64,000 nt of DNA from Eleusine coracana subsp. coracana (Eukaryota; Streptophyta; Magnoliopsida; Poales; Poaceae): positions 62,494,071 through 62,558,070 of the forward strand of contig CM064432.1 in assembly GCA_032690845.1 (NCBI GenBank), read 5' to 3'. The position numbers and the translations under genes were made by a program. Shown here in pieces: positions 10,745-22,524 of this stretch. The first letter of the stretch is position 1. Every line of letters begins with the position of its first letter. Under the pieces are notes generated by a model that was not told where the DNA came from, made no database searches, and saw only the letters and a program-made list of their open reading frames with translations.

Positions 10745-13481
10745 AAGCGTTCATTCGAGACCGTGTATGAATCGTTCCTAGCCTCGCTAGAAAGAACCAT
10801 AGCGCGCCAGCGTTCAAGGATTCAATTCTTAGCCGAAGGTGACGCCAGCACAAAATTCTTCCACCTGCAAGCCTGCCATAGAAACCGTAAGAATTTCATA
10901 ACCACCCTGACTCATGATAATACTACACTCATACGGGAGGAGGAAAAGGCAGCGGCGATACACTCGTACTTTGATGATGTCCTAGGCACTCACAAAGCCC
11001 GGTCCGCGCACCTTAACTTTGACTTCCTACAAATACCATCACTCAACCTACGCAACATTGACGCCTGTTTCTCGGAGGAAGAGATCTGGGGAATAATCAA
11101 AGAGATGCCACCGGACAAGGCACCGGGCCCTGACGGCTTCACCGGTTTATTCTACAAGACGGTCTGGACCATCATCAAGCCAGATATCATCAGAGCCTTT
11201 CATGCCCTTTGGTCACTAGATAGTAGAAGCTTTCATCTAGTCAATGAAGCCTACATGATCCTCCTCAAAAAGAAAGATGAAGCGCAGCACGTACATGACT
11301 ACCGCCCAATCAGTCTCATTCATAGCTTCAGTAAGCTATTTGCAAAAGGACTTGCACAGAGGCTAGCACCTAGACTTCATGAATTGATCAAGCCAAATCA
11401 GAGCGCATTCATCAAGGGCAGGCATCTTCACGAGAACTTCAGAGCGGTTCAACTGACAGCGAAACTCCTCCATGCACAGCGACAAAGTTGCCTCCTGCTC
11501 AAAGTGGACATAGCAAAAGCCTTTGACACGGTCAACTGGTCCTTCCTCCTGGAACTGCTTATGCATATCGGCTTCCCAAGAAGATGGATAAACTGGATTT
11601 CAGTTCTCCTTACTTCAGCAAGTACAAAGATCTTGCTAAATGGGAGGCCTGGGCAACGAATTTGTCACGCAAGAGGCCTGCGACAGGGGGATCCGCTGTC
11701 GCCGATGCTATTCCTCCTAGTGATGGAAGCCATCACTGCTCTGATTCGGCGGGCTGACGACGCAATGATGTTCACGCCACTTGGACATAGAGCAATCAGG
11801 AATAGAGCTTCACTCTATGCCGACGACATGGTTATCTTCGTGAAGCCAGTTGAAAAAGATATCAAATTAACGAAAGCCCTCCTGGAACTCTTCGCAGCAG
11901 CCACTGGACTACATACGAATATTGAGAAGTGCCAGATCACTCCAATCCGATGTCCAGAAGACATGATTGACACCATCCACAACCTCTTCCCATGTCGAAT
12001 CCAACAATTCCCTTGCTCCTACCTAGGAGTGCCGCTATCAGTCTACAAATTATCCAAGACAGACTTGCAACCTCTGGTCGATCGAGTGGCAGACTGTCTA
12101 CCAACTTGGAAATCGGGGCTCCTCAACCGAGCGGGGAGAGCTGCACTAACAAAATCCACTCTGTCCGCAATACCTATCCACACCTCCATTGCAGCTGGCC
12201 TACCCCTGTGGACGATTAAAACGATTGACAAACTTAGGAAAGCATTCATTTGGACAGGAACTGAGGCAATCTCGAATGGCAAGTGCCTGGTGGCGTGGAG
12301 TAAGGTCTGTAGGCCATCTGATATGGGAGGCCTCAGAATCCCCGACCTCAACCTGCTAGGCTACGCCCTCCGATTGCGGTGGGAATGGCTGCGACGAACA
12401 TACCCCTCGCGCCCCTGGGCCTCACTGCTGGCGAAATCAGAAGCCATTGTAAAACAGTTCTTCTCCATCTCAGTACAGATACAAATTGGGGATGGGACCA
12501 GAACTCTATTCTGTCTGGATCGGTGGCTTGATGGGAAATCAATTGAACAGCTAGCTCCAGAGGTTCTGCGGGCGGTCCCAAACCGCATCAGGAATACGAG
12601 AACTGTTAAAACGGCCTTGGAAAATGAGTCTCGGATTTCGGATATCACTGGATCAAGGACAGTGCCTCTCATCAACCAATTCCTACACCTACAAGACCGA
12701 CTTGCTCTCATACAGACCACACCGGCTGCACAAGATACTTTCATTTGGAGATGGTCGGCCTTAGGCAAATATACATCATCATCTGCCTACAGGGCCTTCT
12801 TCAATGGCCAATATAGTATCCCAGGCGCCAAAGAGTTGAGCAAAACAAAGGCCCCTCCGAAAGTGAAATTCTTCTTTTGGTTGGCCCTCATGGGTCGCTG
12901 CTGGACCTCCGATCGCCTTGAGAGGCACAATCTGCAAAATAGTGGGCCATGCGCTTTCTGCCAGCAAGCGTCGGAGACGATCGAACACTTACTTCTGGGA
13001 TGCCCCTACAGCAGGGAGGTATGGTTCAAAATACTACACGTTTCCAACCTCCAACAAGCCACGCCAGCCCCAGGCCAGGCGCTCAACGAGTGGTGGCTAC
13101 CAACCCGTCTACGCATCCAGCGTGACTTGCACAAAGGATTCGACACCCTGGTACTTCTCATCACGTGGGAGCTATGGAAGAAGAAGAATAGAAGGATATT
13201 TCAATCTGCTGCCCTCATACCATCAGCACTATAAACCAGAATTGAGGACGAGGGCAGAAACTGGGTCGCCGCAAAGTATCGAGCCTTATCGCCATTCATT
13301 CAGTAAAACTCTGGTCGGCTCTTAGCAGCGCTTTTCTCGCTTTTCTCGTGTTAATCTCCCTCAAGTTGTAATTCACCTTTTTCATTGGCTATCACCAAAC
13401 ATTGTTTGGGTGCACAGCCGGTCGTGTACTCTTTCTCCTCTTAATGAAATACGCACCCAGGTGCGTTTGTGAAAAAAAAAA
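10745..13481 (+). mobile_element. 5'-truncated L1-type LINE retrotransposon with ORF2 reverse transcriptase
   Basis: The long open frame 10763-13234 (823 codons) is the middle and C-terminal part of plant LINE ORF2. It has the RT entry motif DKAPGPDGF, the catalytic YADD at residues 352-355, and a C-terminal zf-RVT zinc-binding region (VKFFFWLALMGRCWTSDRL, then a Cys/His cluster). The apurinic endonuclease domain expected upstream is absent, so this is a 5'-truncated copy. Downstream are a 3' UTR, a hairpin (ACGCAC 13451-13456 / GTGCGT 13461-13466) and a poly(A) run at 13472-13481. The frame has no stops, so the insertion looks fairly young. No clean target-site duplication was found; ATAAATGCA near 10738 and ATAATGCAT after the poly(A) are only weakly alike. 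The Met at 10763 is not the native ORF2 start. Confidence 0.9.
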
Positions 13482-13729
13482 TCAAATGAAATAATGCATG
13501 GTTGTTACAAGGACTTGAACTCAGGCTGAAATCTTATGAACATGTGTTTCTATTTGGTTAAACATGCCAACATCAAAACACGGAGCAGACGGACTCACCT
13601 AAATTAATAAGGAGTAGAGATTGATCATCATCACAATAGATAGCAGTTGGTTGCGCCGCGACTCCATAATCGATCGGTGTTGTTGATTAATTAATCAAGT
13701 TGCGTGCCTCCGCCGAGCCCAGAGGGACG

Positions 13730-15815
13730 ATGGCCGCCGCCAACGAGACGAAGCTGCTTCGTCTTCTTGATGACTTGGTGGCTGACATCCTGTCCCACCT
13801 GGCGCCACGTGGCATGGCCGTGTCCCGATCCGTGTGCAAATCATGGCACGACATGGTGGACTTGTGTGGCCTGCTTCACGGATCTCCTCCCGCTCTCCGT
13901 CACCGGCATCTTCTTCCGCCACACCGGCGCCGACATACTCTTCCCGCCATTCTTCTTCGACGGGTCGTCGTCGACGGCCATCTCCGACGGCATCCTCGCG
14001 CGGTTCGGCGACGACTACACGAGCTACACCTATCTCCACGACCACTGCAACGGCTTCCTCCTCATCAACAAGTTGGTCATCAACCCTGCCACATTGCAAT
14101 GCGCGACATTGCCGGAACAGCCTCTGGCAGTGCCTTACTTCTTACTATGTCATAATAATCCTGCCGGAGAGGAAGAAGAAGAAGTTGTGCGCTGCCAAGA
14201 TAGGTTCCTCGCTTTCGATCCGACCGTCTCGGTTTACTACGAGGTGTATTCGGTTCCTCGTGTTCCTCTTCTTCCTCGTATCGACGGCTGCAATAAAACG
14301 ATTAAGCTAAATCCACAGTTTTTGCTGGAATCACAACAAGAAGAATGGTGGCCACCTTCGCCACTCCTCCTGCACGTCTTCTCCTCGAGGACTCAGCAAT
14401 GGGAACAGAGGTCCTTCCTGCGCCGACAAGGACAACCCAGCATAGGGACTCTAGCCCATATCCAGTCTCGTTTGCGTCAGGATGTTAATCTCTTTCTCCA
14501 CAACGGCACCTACTACCGGGGAAGATTATATGTGCAGTACGACAACGACTTTGTCATGAGGTACTCTATTTTTTTATTTATTCTTCTCTTCTTTCATCAT
14601 AATTTATTACTTCTTGTTTCTAATTAATTTCTAATATCTCTCTTTTTACTATACTTTACTAATAATTTTCATCATAATAAACACGTCAGCTGGCACGTAT
14701 GATCTAATACAACCACCCGATGGTATTGACGCCACCAATGAACCCCAAGTTTATCTAGGAAAATCAGAAAAAGGAGTGTACTACGCATCAGTTTTGTTAG
14801 AGTGCGGACCGTCAGCCCAGGTCAGCTCAACTAGAGCCCCAACCAAGGTACCTCAATCTAAAAGACTAGTCTAATAGGTGAGGTTATCTCCACCTTATAA
14901 GTTGGACTCCCTCATCATCAATATCCGATGTGGGACTAAACCCAATAATCTTTCCCATCACATATCGGGTGGCCCCATCTCTCCTTCACACCCGGGTGGA
15001 CACCCCTCCAACAGCTCGATAACCGTGTGACCCGGAAGACCTAATCGAAACCCCAACCAAAATACTGAGACACCTCAACCCAAAAGACTAGTCTGATAGA
15101 TAAGGTTCCTTCCATCTTATAAGTTGGACTCCCTCATCATCAATATCTAATGTAGGACTAAACCCAATAAATTTATTTTTGGTTGTGCCATCTTCAAGTC
15201 TGGTACCTTGACGAATCAAACAAGCAGCAGCCACAGTGGGTGTCCAAGTATGACAACACTCTTTTGCACGTCCTGCCATGCAAGTGCAACTACAGTGATA
15301 AGGACGATGGCCCATGGCTCTTACGACACTACGACGAACACTATGACTATGACGATGACGAGGAGCCGTGGATCAGCCCCCCCAATAGTGACCGTGATTA
15401 TGTTTGCCCTTGCCGCTTTCATCATCGCCACCCTTCTGATGACCATTACAACAAGCAGCAGGTAGTAATGCCTCCTATTATGGATGATGATGAGTTGGAG
15501 TGCAGCTCTACTGATAATACTACTGCTCCCGGCTCTGATGAAAAGGACCTGCAGTGGGGTAACAACAATAACAAGTGTTTCTACACCCAATACATCCGTT
15601 TCCTCGGGTTCCATCCTTACAAGGAGGTTGTCTTCCTACACCATTCCGGTGACAGAGGGATCGCCTATCACTGGAATTGCTCCAAGGTAGAGGACTTGGG
15701 CAGCTTAATCCACAACCCTCTCAACCTGATACATATGTCCTTTACGTACACACCGTGTTGGATCGGAGATCAGCTTCCTGAGAACAGAACGAGTAGTAAT
15801 CTACACATTCCATGA
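13730..15815 (+). pseudogene. F-box family pseudogene with frameshift and repeat insertion
   Basis: From the ATG at 13730 the frame encodes an F-box (LLRLLDDLVADILSHLAP...VSRSVCKSWHDMV). After about residue 45, near 13862-13885, homology jumps to another frame (DLLPLSVTGIFFR...), the result of a one-base loss or a net +2 change. That frame runs on as a grass F-box-associated region to about 14560. A later block (14687-14820, TYDLIQPPDG...VYLGKSEKGVYYAS) and the last block 15195-15812 (VWYLDESNKQQPQWVSKYD... to a stop) belong to the same protein. They are separated by a non-coding stretch containing two copies of an approximately 115-bp repeat, flanked by CAGGTC/CAAGTC in coding sequence. I could not find an intron that joins 14560 to 14687 in frame. 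Together these argue for a pseudogene, though a rare splice form is possible. Confidence 0.75.
14826..15194. repeat. Insertion with direct repeats in the F-box pseudogene (TRIM-like)
   Basis: About 115-bp direct repeats at 14836-14955 and 15053-15170 share AAAGACTAGTCT, TTATAAGTTGGACTCCCTCA and TGTGGGACTAAACCCAATAA or close variants, and flank about 100 bp of unique sequence. Short-LTR (TRIM/SMART-like) plant elements have this layout and a similar 'GATGTGGGACT' motif, but I see no primer-binding site or TG...CA ends. The element class is therefore tentative. Coding sequence resumes on both sides at a shared CARGTC, suggesting a short target duplication. Confidence 0.5.
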
Positions 15816-16052
15816 AAGTGATCATCTAAACTGCAATGTTCAAGCCTCCACTCTCAGCTCATTTTAATTATTCTTGGGATCAAGGAACAGAAAGTTTCCC
15901 AGGTTCATTTTTGTTTTGTTCAAAAATGAACTAGCTCTCTTATTTGAATGCCAACAAAACAAAAACAGAGGGAGTACAAGGGAATAAAGGGCAGATTTTT
16001 TTTATATTGTGCAATTTTCATGCAAATTGAAATTTTGCAAACGCCGTCAATA
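15816..16052. other. Short spacer between F-box pseudogene and nucleoside hydrolase copy 2
   Basis: An AT-rich spacer of about 240 bp holds the 3' flanks of two convergent units. It includes AGAGGGAGTA near 15966, which resembles one end of a Stowaway MITE, but no partner end was found. Confidence 0.4.
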
Positions 16053-17820
16053 TTATTGTGACATAAGCTGCTGTTTTACATAACCAAGAACCTTTGACAC
16101 ATCAACCGTCCACGCAACAGAGATCGGTTTATAGCCTGACCATGGATTCTCTGCATTCCACCTGCACGCCGAAGCAATCGGTCAAAGAATTAATGCGCGC
16201 TGTTCTCCAAAGACTACTTGAATTTTCTTATAAATGTAATGCAAATAGTACTATGTCATACTTTGACAATCTTTGATCCATCAGCGTGTGACCAGTGAAG
16301 ATGCCCTGAGTGCCAACTCTCACCACACCCTTCTTGAAAGTGAAGTGCTCAGGGTGAACTAAGGCAGTGAAGCTCGTGGTGTCATGAAGGAAAAATCCTA
16401 ATAATCACATTACAATACTAAGTCATCAAGACATGCACAAAAATTCTACAGCAACTTAATTGACAAATGCATCGAATATTTTTCATATACCATGAATGCC
16501 CTCATACTTAGCATTGAAGTCTCTGTAGAACTTGCACATGTCAGATAAGAACTGAGCATGCTTCCCTTTTGAATTTCTCAGCTCCAAGAGGTCATCATCT
16601 GGATCAAAACAGTTAAACTCTTGCCTCAAAAAAGAAAAAAAAAACTTGAACTCAACAGGTAATATCGTCAATAAATGAAACCTGTAAAGCAGATTTGAGT
16701 TGTTATATTAAGGCCAACCACAACGATATCTGCTCCTGAGGTAAATACTATATCAGCTGCTTCTGGATCTCCTAGGATCTACAGAGTTATGAGCATGTCT
16801 TTAATTTGCATGTTCATGTAGTACAATGCAGCATTATGAATAATGGCATTACATTTGCTTCAGCCGCAGGGTTGACGTTTCCAGACGTGAAGAATGCTCC
16901 ACCCAACACAACTATTTTCTTCACCTTACTTGCAAAGGAAGAGTCTCTTCTGATGGCCTAATTAAACAAGAACAAAAACATGTAGAGGTTCAGAGTGGAT
17001 TGCAAACACAAAAGGCAATATGATAAACAAGTGTTACCAATGCTAGGTTCGTCAGAGGCCCCAATGCAAGTACAGTGACTTCTCCAGGATACTGCGAAAC
17101 CTTATTCACTAGGAACTCTGCTGCGCTTTCCTTAACCTTCTTAGCAGTGGGTGCAGGAAGAAACAGATTCCCAATGCCATCAGACCCATGAACAAAGTCA
17201 AAAACACTGGGCTTTCCTCCCTAAAATACAAAAGGTCAATCATTCAGCTAATTCAAAAAATGTGCAAAATGGTAGTATGAACCGAAACCTTGAGTGGTTC
17301 TGGTATCGTGAATTTCTGTACCTTGAGTGGCTCAGCGCTGCCCTCTGCTACTGGGATCTCAGGACGTCCTGCTCTTTCACACTGTCATGGTTTCAGTTTG
17401 AAGACCACAACACTGTTAGCTTTAGCGAAACAAAGAAAGACAAAAGGAAACAAAAGATCATTAAATCTAAAAAAAAAGAGAGAGATGCTGACCAGCAATA
17501 GCGCGTTGCGAGTTGCACCCTCCGTGCTAACATTGCCGAATATGGTTGTGAGACCAATGATCTCCACGCTCGGTTCTTCGAAAGCCATAAGGATCGTCAT
17601 ACTATCATCTGTAAACTAATAAACATGATTACATATACTGTGGAGAAGAGACAGCTAGTACGTTTACATATTCAGTGAAAATAGTATTGGAAGAACGCAG
17701 CAATGGGTGAGGATGAGGATGAGGAAGAGGAAGTGGAAGGGAGCAAGGGACTCACGCACCAATGCCAGGATCTGTGTCGATGATGAGCAGGTCGCGGCGG
17801 GTCTCCTGTCCCATCCCCAT
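16053..17820 (-). CDS. URH1: Inosine/uridine-preferring nucleoside hydrolase, copy 2, 9 exons
   Basis: This is a tandem paralogue of the gene at 3582-7126, in the same orientation. Exons 5' to 3': 17760-17820, 17493-17608, 17322-17381, 17038-17220, 16853-16957, 16682-16778, 16491-16598, 16262-16397, 16053-16161; the spliced frame is intact at 324 aa. DTDPGIDD (residues 15-22), the NVNPAAEAN/DPEAAD block and the C-terminal His-Asp pair (H248, D249) are kept. The residue after that pair is Thr in place of the usual Pro (HDTT against HDPV in copy 1), and ILGDPEAAD replaces IHGDPEAAD. Both positions are close to the active site, so a shift in substrate use or activity is possible but not shown. 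The start could be the Met at 17820 or the one two codons later at 17814. Compact introns suggest this copy is nearer the ancestral structure. Confidence 0.92.
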
Positions 17821-18418
17821 CGAGCTGCCTTCGATCGGTTTCTGCCAAGCTTTGATTTCCTTTATTTGCTGATTGTGAGTCTTATTTATAGATGAGCATA
17901 CAGTAATAATCAGTGGCGATTTTTTTAAGAAAATAGAATTACAATAATCAATGGCGATATAAAGAGACCTCACCGACCACCATAAGTCATTCACATTTTA
18001 TATTGTCTCTTGTTTCTAAACGATGAGCATCCCGTTTTCCTCGTGCAGGACAGCAGGAGCAGGATTCTAAAACACGCTACTGCGTCCACATGCACCAAGG
18101 CTCTGTCAGCATGCATATAGTCAGCCTACAAGTTAGCACGCTACTGCGTTCATGGCCTTCGACGTCAGTTAAAGAAGTATGCATCTCCATGAAATTGCAG
18201 AAGGTGACCAGTGCCTTCAAGTTCAGACCAAGGGAGATCACCAAGAATGCTGCTCGTTCACATTCATGGTAAGCAGGATTGCAGGAATCGAAGATAAGGG
18301 CAATGCCAACCGCGTAATAACTCTTTTGGGGCAAAACCTTCTTTTCATATCCCCTCTCTGAACGAAAGGCGTAAGTGGATAAACTATATAGAGTATTACT
18401 AGTTGCTCCACAAGCTAA
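17821..18418. other. Intergenic region upstream of nucleoside hydrolase copy 2
   Basis: This is the promoter and leader region of the minus-strand hydrolase gene. No coding homology or RNA gene is seen. It ends at the target site of a Tourist-like MITE. Confidence 0.5.
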
Positions 18419-18746
18419 GGATGTGTTTGATAGGGTTTATGTTTATATAACAAACTGTTTATACTCTAGCTTATTTATTAAAAATGCTTATTCAATTTAT
18501 TTGGCTTATATAGCATAAATAGTCAACCCGTTTGACAAAAATGCTTATTCAAATAGCTTATCTAGAGAGTAAGCACCAAAAAGCTAGTATTTGATGCTTA
18601 TACAAACTGCTTATGGTAGTATAAATTTTAAAACTGCTTATAGCTACTTATATCAATAAACATTTATAGATTCAACTTATTTAATAGAGCTTATGACTGC
18701 ATAAACAGTTCAATAAGCAGTTTCATAAGCCCTGTCAAACACACTC
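18419..18746. mobile_element. Tourist-like (PIF/Harbinger) MITE, 328 bp
   Basis: The left end GGATGTGTTTGATAGGGTTTATG is the inverted partner of the right end, which read in reverse complement is GAGTGTGTTTGACAGGGCTTATG. Both ends are flanked by TAA (18416-18418 and 18747-18749), the 3-bp target duplication typical of Tourist/PIF elements. The interior is AT-rich and non-coding, full of GCTTAT/ATAAGC motifs that can fold back. Confidence 0.85.
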
Positions 18747-19292
18747 TAATATTCAGTGGCGTAATGTGAACATTATCTACATGTTTGATTTGTAAGCCAT
18801 TACGTTGTCATCTACTACGTCACAAAGTTTTATTTAAGACACGCTCTAAACTTTTGTCTGAGACCCTACTTACTCATCACAAGTTGCATTTTGTTCAAAT
18901 AAAAAAGTATTTTTAGAAGCCATACCCCACAGCAAAAGGTAAAAAAGAAAATCGCGAGTCCTTGATTAGATGATAACAGAGAGGTAAGTGGAGGTGCTTT
19001 TATTAGCTCTTCTGTCGCTTATGGCAAAAAAAAGGCATGATTTCCCCGGATTTTCCCTCGAAATGGTTTTAATTAAGCTTTAAATAAGATAAATTAGTCT
19101 CATGAGTACTCTCGATTGGGGATGAGCAGAATCTGCATCCTCTTGTTTTGTTTGTGCCTGTGAGAATGAAAAAAAAAAGGTGAAACAGTATACTCCTCTG
19201 TTCTCTTTTTGTTATCGTTGGTTAGTTCAACTTTGAATTAATCAACAACAACAAAACTAGAATGGAGTATTAGATGAAAGCGTAAATGAAAA
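18747..19292. other. AT-rich spacer between two transposons
   Basis: An AT-rich stretch with no gene, no recognised repeat end and only short random open frames. It separates the Tourist-like MITE from the long-TIR foldback. Confidence 0.45.
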
Positions 19293-20111
19293 GAAGAAGT
19301 TCGATTTTGATCCCTTAACTATTATAGTTGTACGATTTTGATCCCTCGATTACAAAACTGAGTATTTAGAGTCCTGAACTCGTGAATCCGTTCGGTTTTC
19401 GTCCCTCAATGATTTTGAAGATGGTTTCGACCGACATGGTATGTAGGACCTACTTATCTGGGTGACACGTCACCCTTTTATTTTTTTTCTTATTTTCTTC
19501 CCCCCCCCCCCCTCCCCTCTCCTCCTCCTTGCACGCCGCCACCATCACCTGCCTCGTCATCGGTGTGTGACCGGTGTCCGCCTGACGCACCTCCACCCGT
19601 GCCGCCCGTCTCGACACCCGTACAGATGGAGGCGAGCAGCGCTGGGGCTGGTCGCGGGCGAAGACGATGGGTGGCGCGAGCTTGGGCGGAAGCGGGCGGC
19701 AGGCTCGGGTGGAGACGGGGCAGGGCGCGGGCGCCGCGAGCTTCCTCGGAAACGGGCACAGGCTCGGGTGAAGACAGGGCGAGGCACGGGCGAAACAGGC
19801 GGACGGAGGGCTGGGCGGCGGAGCTCAAGCAGAGATGGGGCTGGGCGGCGGGCGACACAGGCAGACGGGCTCGAGCAAGGAGGAAAAGGAGAGAGGGGGA
19901 AAAGAAAAATAAGAAAAAAATTAAAAGGGTGACATGTCACCCAAACAAGTGGGTCCCACATGCCACGTCAGTCGAAACCGCCTTTAAAACCATTGAGGAC
20001 AAAAACCGAACGAATTCACGAGTTAAGAGACTCTAAATGCCCGATTTTATAATTGAGGGACTAAAACTACATAACCACAATAGTTAAGAGATCAAAATCG
20101 GACTTCTTCCT
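19293..20111. mobile_element. Long-TIR foldback element, MULE-like, with GC-rich core
   Basis: Two inverted arms of about 190-195 bp (19293-19486 and about 19917-20111) match along most of their length: GAAGAAGTTCGATTTTGATC on the left and GGAAGAAGTCCGATTTTGATC on the right read in reverse. The flanks carry near-identical 9-mers, AAATGAAAA (19284-19292) and AAATGGAAA (20112-20120), the size expected of a Mutator-type target duplication. The core at about 19500-19910 is strongly GC-rich, with a two-copy 60-bp tandem repeat (about 19675-19794) and open frames on both strands that show no domain. It carries no transposase. A Pack-MULE-like capture of GC-rich sequence is possible, but the source is unknown. 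Confidence 0.75.
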
Positions 20112-20210
20112 AAATGGAAATCTTATCTGAATTGGGGCTCGGTCCATCCAATGCTCCAAGAGATCCGAAGCAGGAGGAGGTCCTATCTATTGCTCGCAGA
20201 ACCCCAGTCC

Positions 20211-20317
20211 GGCCCATGATAATCCTGCAGTGGCCCAAACGGCCTGTTAGAATCCGCAGGATGATCCGATGGTCAAATAATGACCCACGTGGCATCCATC
20301 GAGAGACCCTAGGGTTT
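20211..20317. promoter_or_regulatory. Site II and telo-box elements in the RPL10A promoter
   Basis: GGCCCATG at 20211 and TGGCCCAAA at 20231 are site II-type motifs (TGGGCC/GGCCCA), bound by TCP factors. TAGGGTTT at 20310-20317 is the telo-box AAACCCTA read on the other strand. This pairing is the established signature of plant ribosomal-protein promoters. It sits about 290-395 bp upstream of the RPL10A ATG, next to the start of the leader. Confidence 0.75.
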
Positions 20318-20604
20318 TGCTTGCCCTCTCTCTTCCTCATCTCGCTCAACCCCACACATATAACCATCAGCGCCGCCGCAGCTTCTGAGTTCTCCTCTCT
20401 CACTCCGTCGCTCTCCTCGCGCCAAGCCCACAAGGTATCCATCCATTCCCCGGCCGCGCCGCCGCCTCCTCCTCCTCTCTTGCTCCCACCTTGATTTGCG
20501 AAATCTCGATGCCCTGTTTGTTTTGTATTCCACCGGATCTAACTTCTTTTCTCTCTTTTTCTGGTTTCCTCTTCCTGCAGGGAGTTGAGCAGTAGGTTGC
20601 AACC

Positions 20605-22524
20605 ATGAGGTACTTCCTGTCCTGATGCCTTGTCTTGTGACTGAATGTTTGAACTGAAATTGCCTTCGTATTGAACTGTCTTGGGGATTACCTTTCTCCA
20701 TCTAGGATTTAGCTTGTTGTTTATGAAGTCGATTTCCCATCTTTTCTTTTAGTATCAGTTCATGGGGTCGAGTTATGGGTGATCGATATATTAGTTTGGA
20801 GCCATGTATGAAATGCTGTTGTTGTCTGCGCTTAACTACTTTGGCTAGTTGTATTATTATTGTCAGTGAGAGGGGTCGCTCGTTGTTTAGGATCTAGGAA
20901 GTTGATCTCTCTGTTTATAGGAAGTAGTAAACATCAAGCGTTGATATGAGATTCTGGAACCTCAAATCCAATGAATTTTGTTGATCTACACTTAATTTGC
21001 CGTTGGCTTTATAGTTGTGTTTGGAAGGGATACAGTACTTTGTTCTTGTCTGATGAGAGAAATAGTTACGATCGATTATGACTTGTTTCCCTTATGTAGT
21101 CAAGTTTTGTTATTTTTGAATTGCCATGGTTATGTTACTGAATGTTAAGATCATGCTTGAAGAGAATTTTTAATCTGAGGCCAGATTTCAGTTATCCTTT
21201 CACCTATATTGAACCATTTGGCTGACCTTTATTTATTGTTCTGCTGCAGTAAGTTGCAAACTGAGGTTCTCAAAGAAGGCATTGCCAATGTCGTTAAGGA
21301 TGCCAAGGAGAAGAACAGGAAGTTCACTGAGACAATTGAGCTTCAGATTGGTCTCAAGAACTACGACCCTCAGAAGGACAAGCGTTTCAGCGGCTCTGTG
21401 AAGCTGCCCCATATCCCCCGCCCGAAGATGAAGGTGTGCATGCTTGGTGATGCCCAGCATGTGGAGGAGGTGAGGATATGTTTATAGGCAGTTAGCTGAT
21501 TTATGTTAAATAGGAGGATTGAGAAATGTTTGTGTGCATTGTTAGTTAGCCTATCAGTTGCCGTCTTTATGACATGCTATTTGGCCAGCTATAACTTTTG
21601 AATTTTCCTTCATGTAATAATTATTCGGCCAATAATTAACGAAAATTCTTTTGGCTCTGTATATCTGCAGGCTGAGAAGATGGGGCTTGACTACATGGAC
21701 GTTGAATCTCTTAAGAAAATGAACAAGAACAAGAAGCTTGTTAAGAAGCTCGCCAAGAAGTACCACGCCTTTTTAGCATCAGAGGCCATCATCAAGCAGA
21801 TTCCCCGTCTCCTTGGTCCTGGTCTCAACAAGGCAGGCAAGTGCTTCATTTGTGACATGAGTGTTTCTGTTTTGGATACCCAGCAATCATAGATTTGATT
21901 CATGATTTCATACGTAGCGGAGTGTTTGTTTTGAATAACCAGGATTTATATATGCATGGCATTGCACATTACTTTGTTGTTTCCATCATTGACTCTTCTT
22001 TTTCAAATGTTGGTTTCATGCAATGAAACAAGTTAGTATTATGCAATTCTTTCAAGGCAATGTCCTGACACTAATGCAGTATCCCAATCAACAGCGAGAG
22101 CTGTTCATTAGGGGCATAATTTTTTATTAGATCATTTAATTGTTTGACTTAGCAAACTTTTAACAATTTGTGTCACCACAGGCAAGTTCCCTACGCTGGT
22201 TACTCACCAGGAGTCTCTTGAATCCAAGGTCAACGAAACCAAAGCCACAGTTAAGTTCCAGCTGAAGAAGGTTCTTTGCATGGGTGTTGCTGTGGGCAAC
22301 CTGTCGATGGAGGAGAAGCAGATCCAGCAGAACATCCAGATGAGCGTCAACTTCCTTGTGTCCCTTCTGAAGAAGAACTGGCAGAATGTGAGTGATGTAA
22401 CTTCACAGCTTTCCTGTGCTCATCTCATAAAATTTTATGTGTAACTGATTGTAGCAATTAATTTTTGCAGGTGAGGTGCCTGTACATCAAGAGCACCATG
22501 GGGAAACCATACAGGTTGTTCTAG
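20605..22524 (+). CDS. RPL10A: 60S ribosomal protein L10a (uL1), 5 exons
   Basis: This is the large-subunit uL1 protein of the L1 stalk, which contacts E-site tRNA. Exons: 20605-20609 (only ATGAG), 21250-21469, 21671-21836, 22182-22387, 22471-22524; 216 aa, the standard eukaryotic length. Recognisable segments include SKLQTEVLKEGI at the N-terminus, GSVKLPHIPRPKMKVCMLGD, LLGPGLNKAGKFPTLV (RNA-binding loop) and the end STMGKPYRLF. The third intron starts with GC, not GT (AG|GCAAGT at 21837), and ends with AG. A 5'-leader intron from about 20434 to 20580 is likely, since GTATCC follows CACAAG and TTCCTGCAG precedes the ATG exon. Telo-box and site II motifs lie upstream. The first coding exon of five bases is typical of the intron-after-ATG layout of plant ribosomal genes. 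Confidence 0.96.

Noticed and set aside
13500..13540. tRNA-like B-box in 'GGACTTGAACTC'
   Set aside because: There is no A-box, no cloverleaf pairing and no anticodon arm at the right distance.
19462..20036. Open frames of 120-157 codons on both strands in the foldback core
   Set aside because: They run through the inverted arms and the GC-rich tandem repeat and have biased Arg/Gly/Ala composition. They are a by-product of the transposon sequence.
21050..21180. Possible C/D-box snoRNA in RPL10A intron 1
   Set aside because: A TGATGA-like box and a CTGA box are more than 100 nt apart without terminal stem pairing, and the C-like box is not kept in the 25.7 kb copy.
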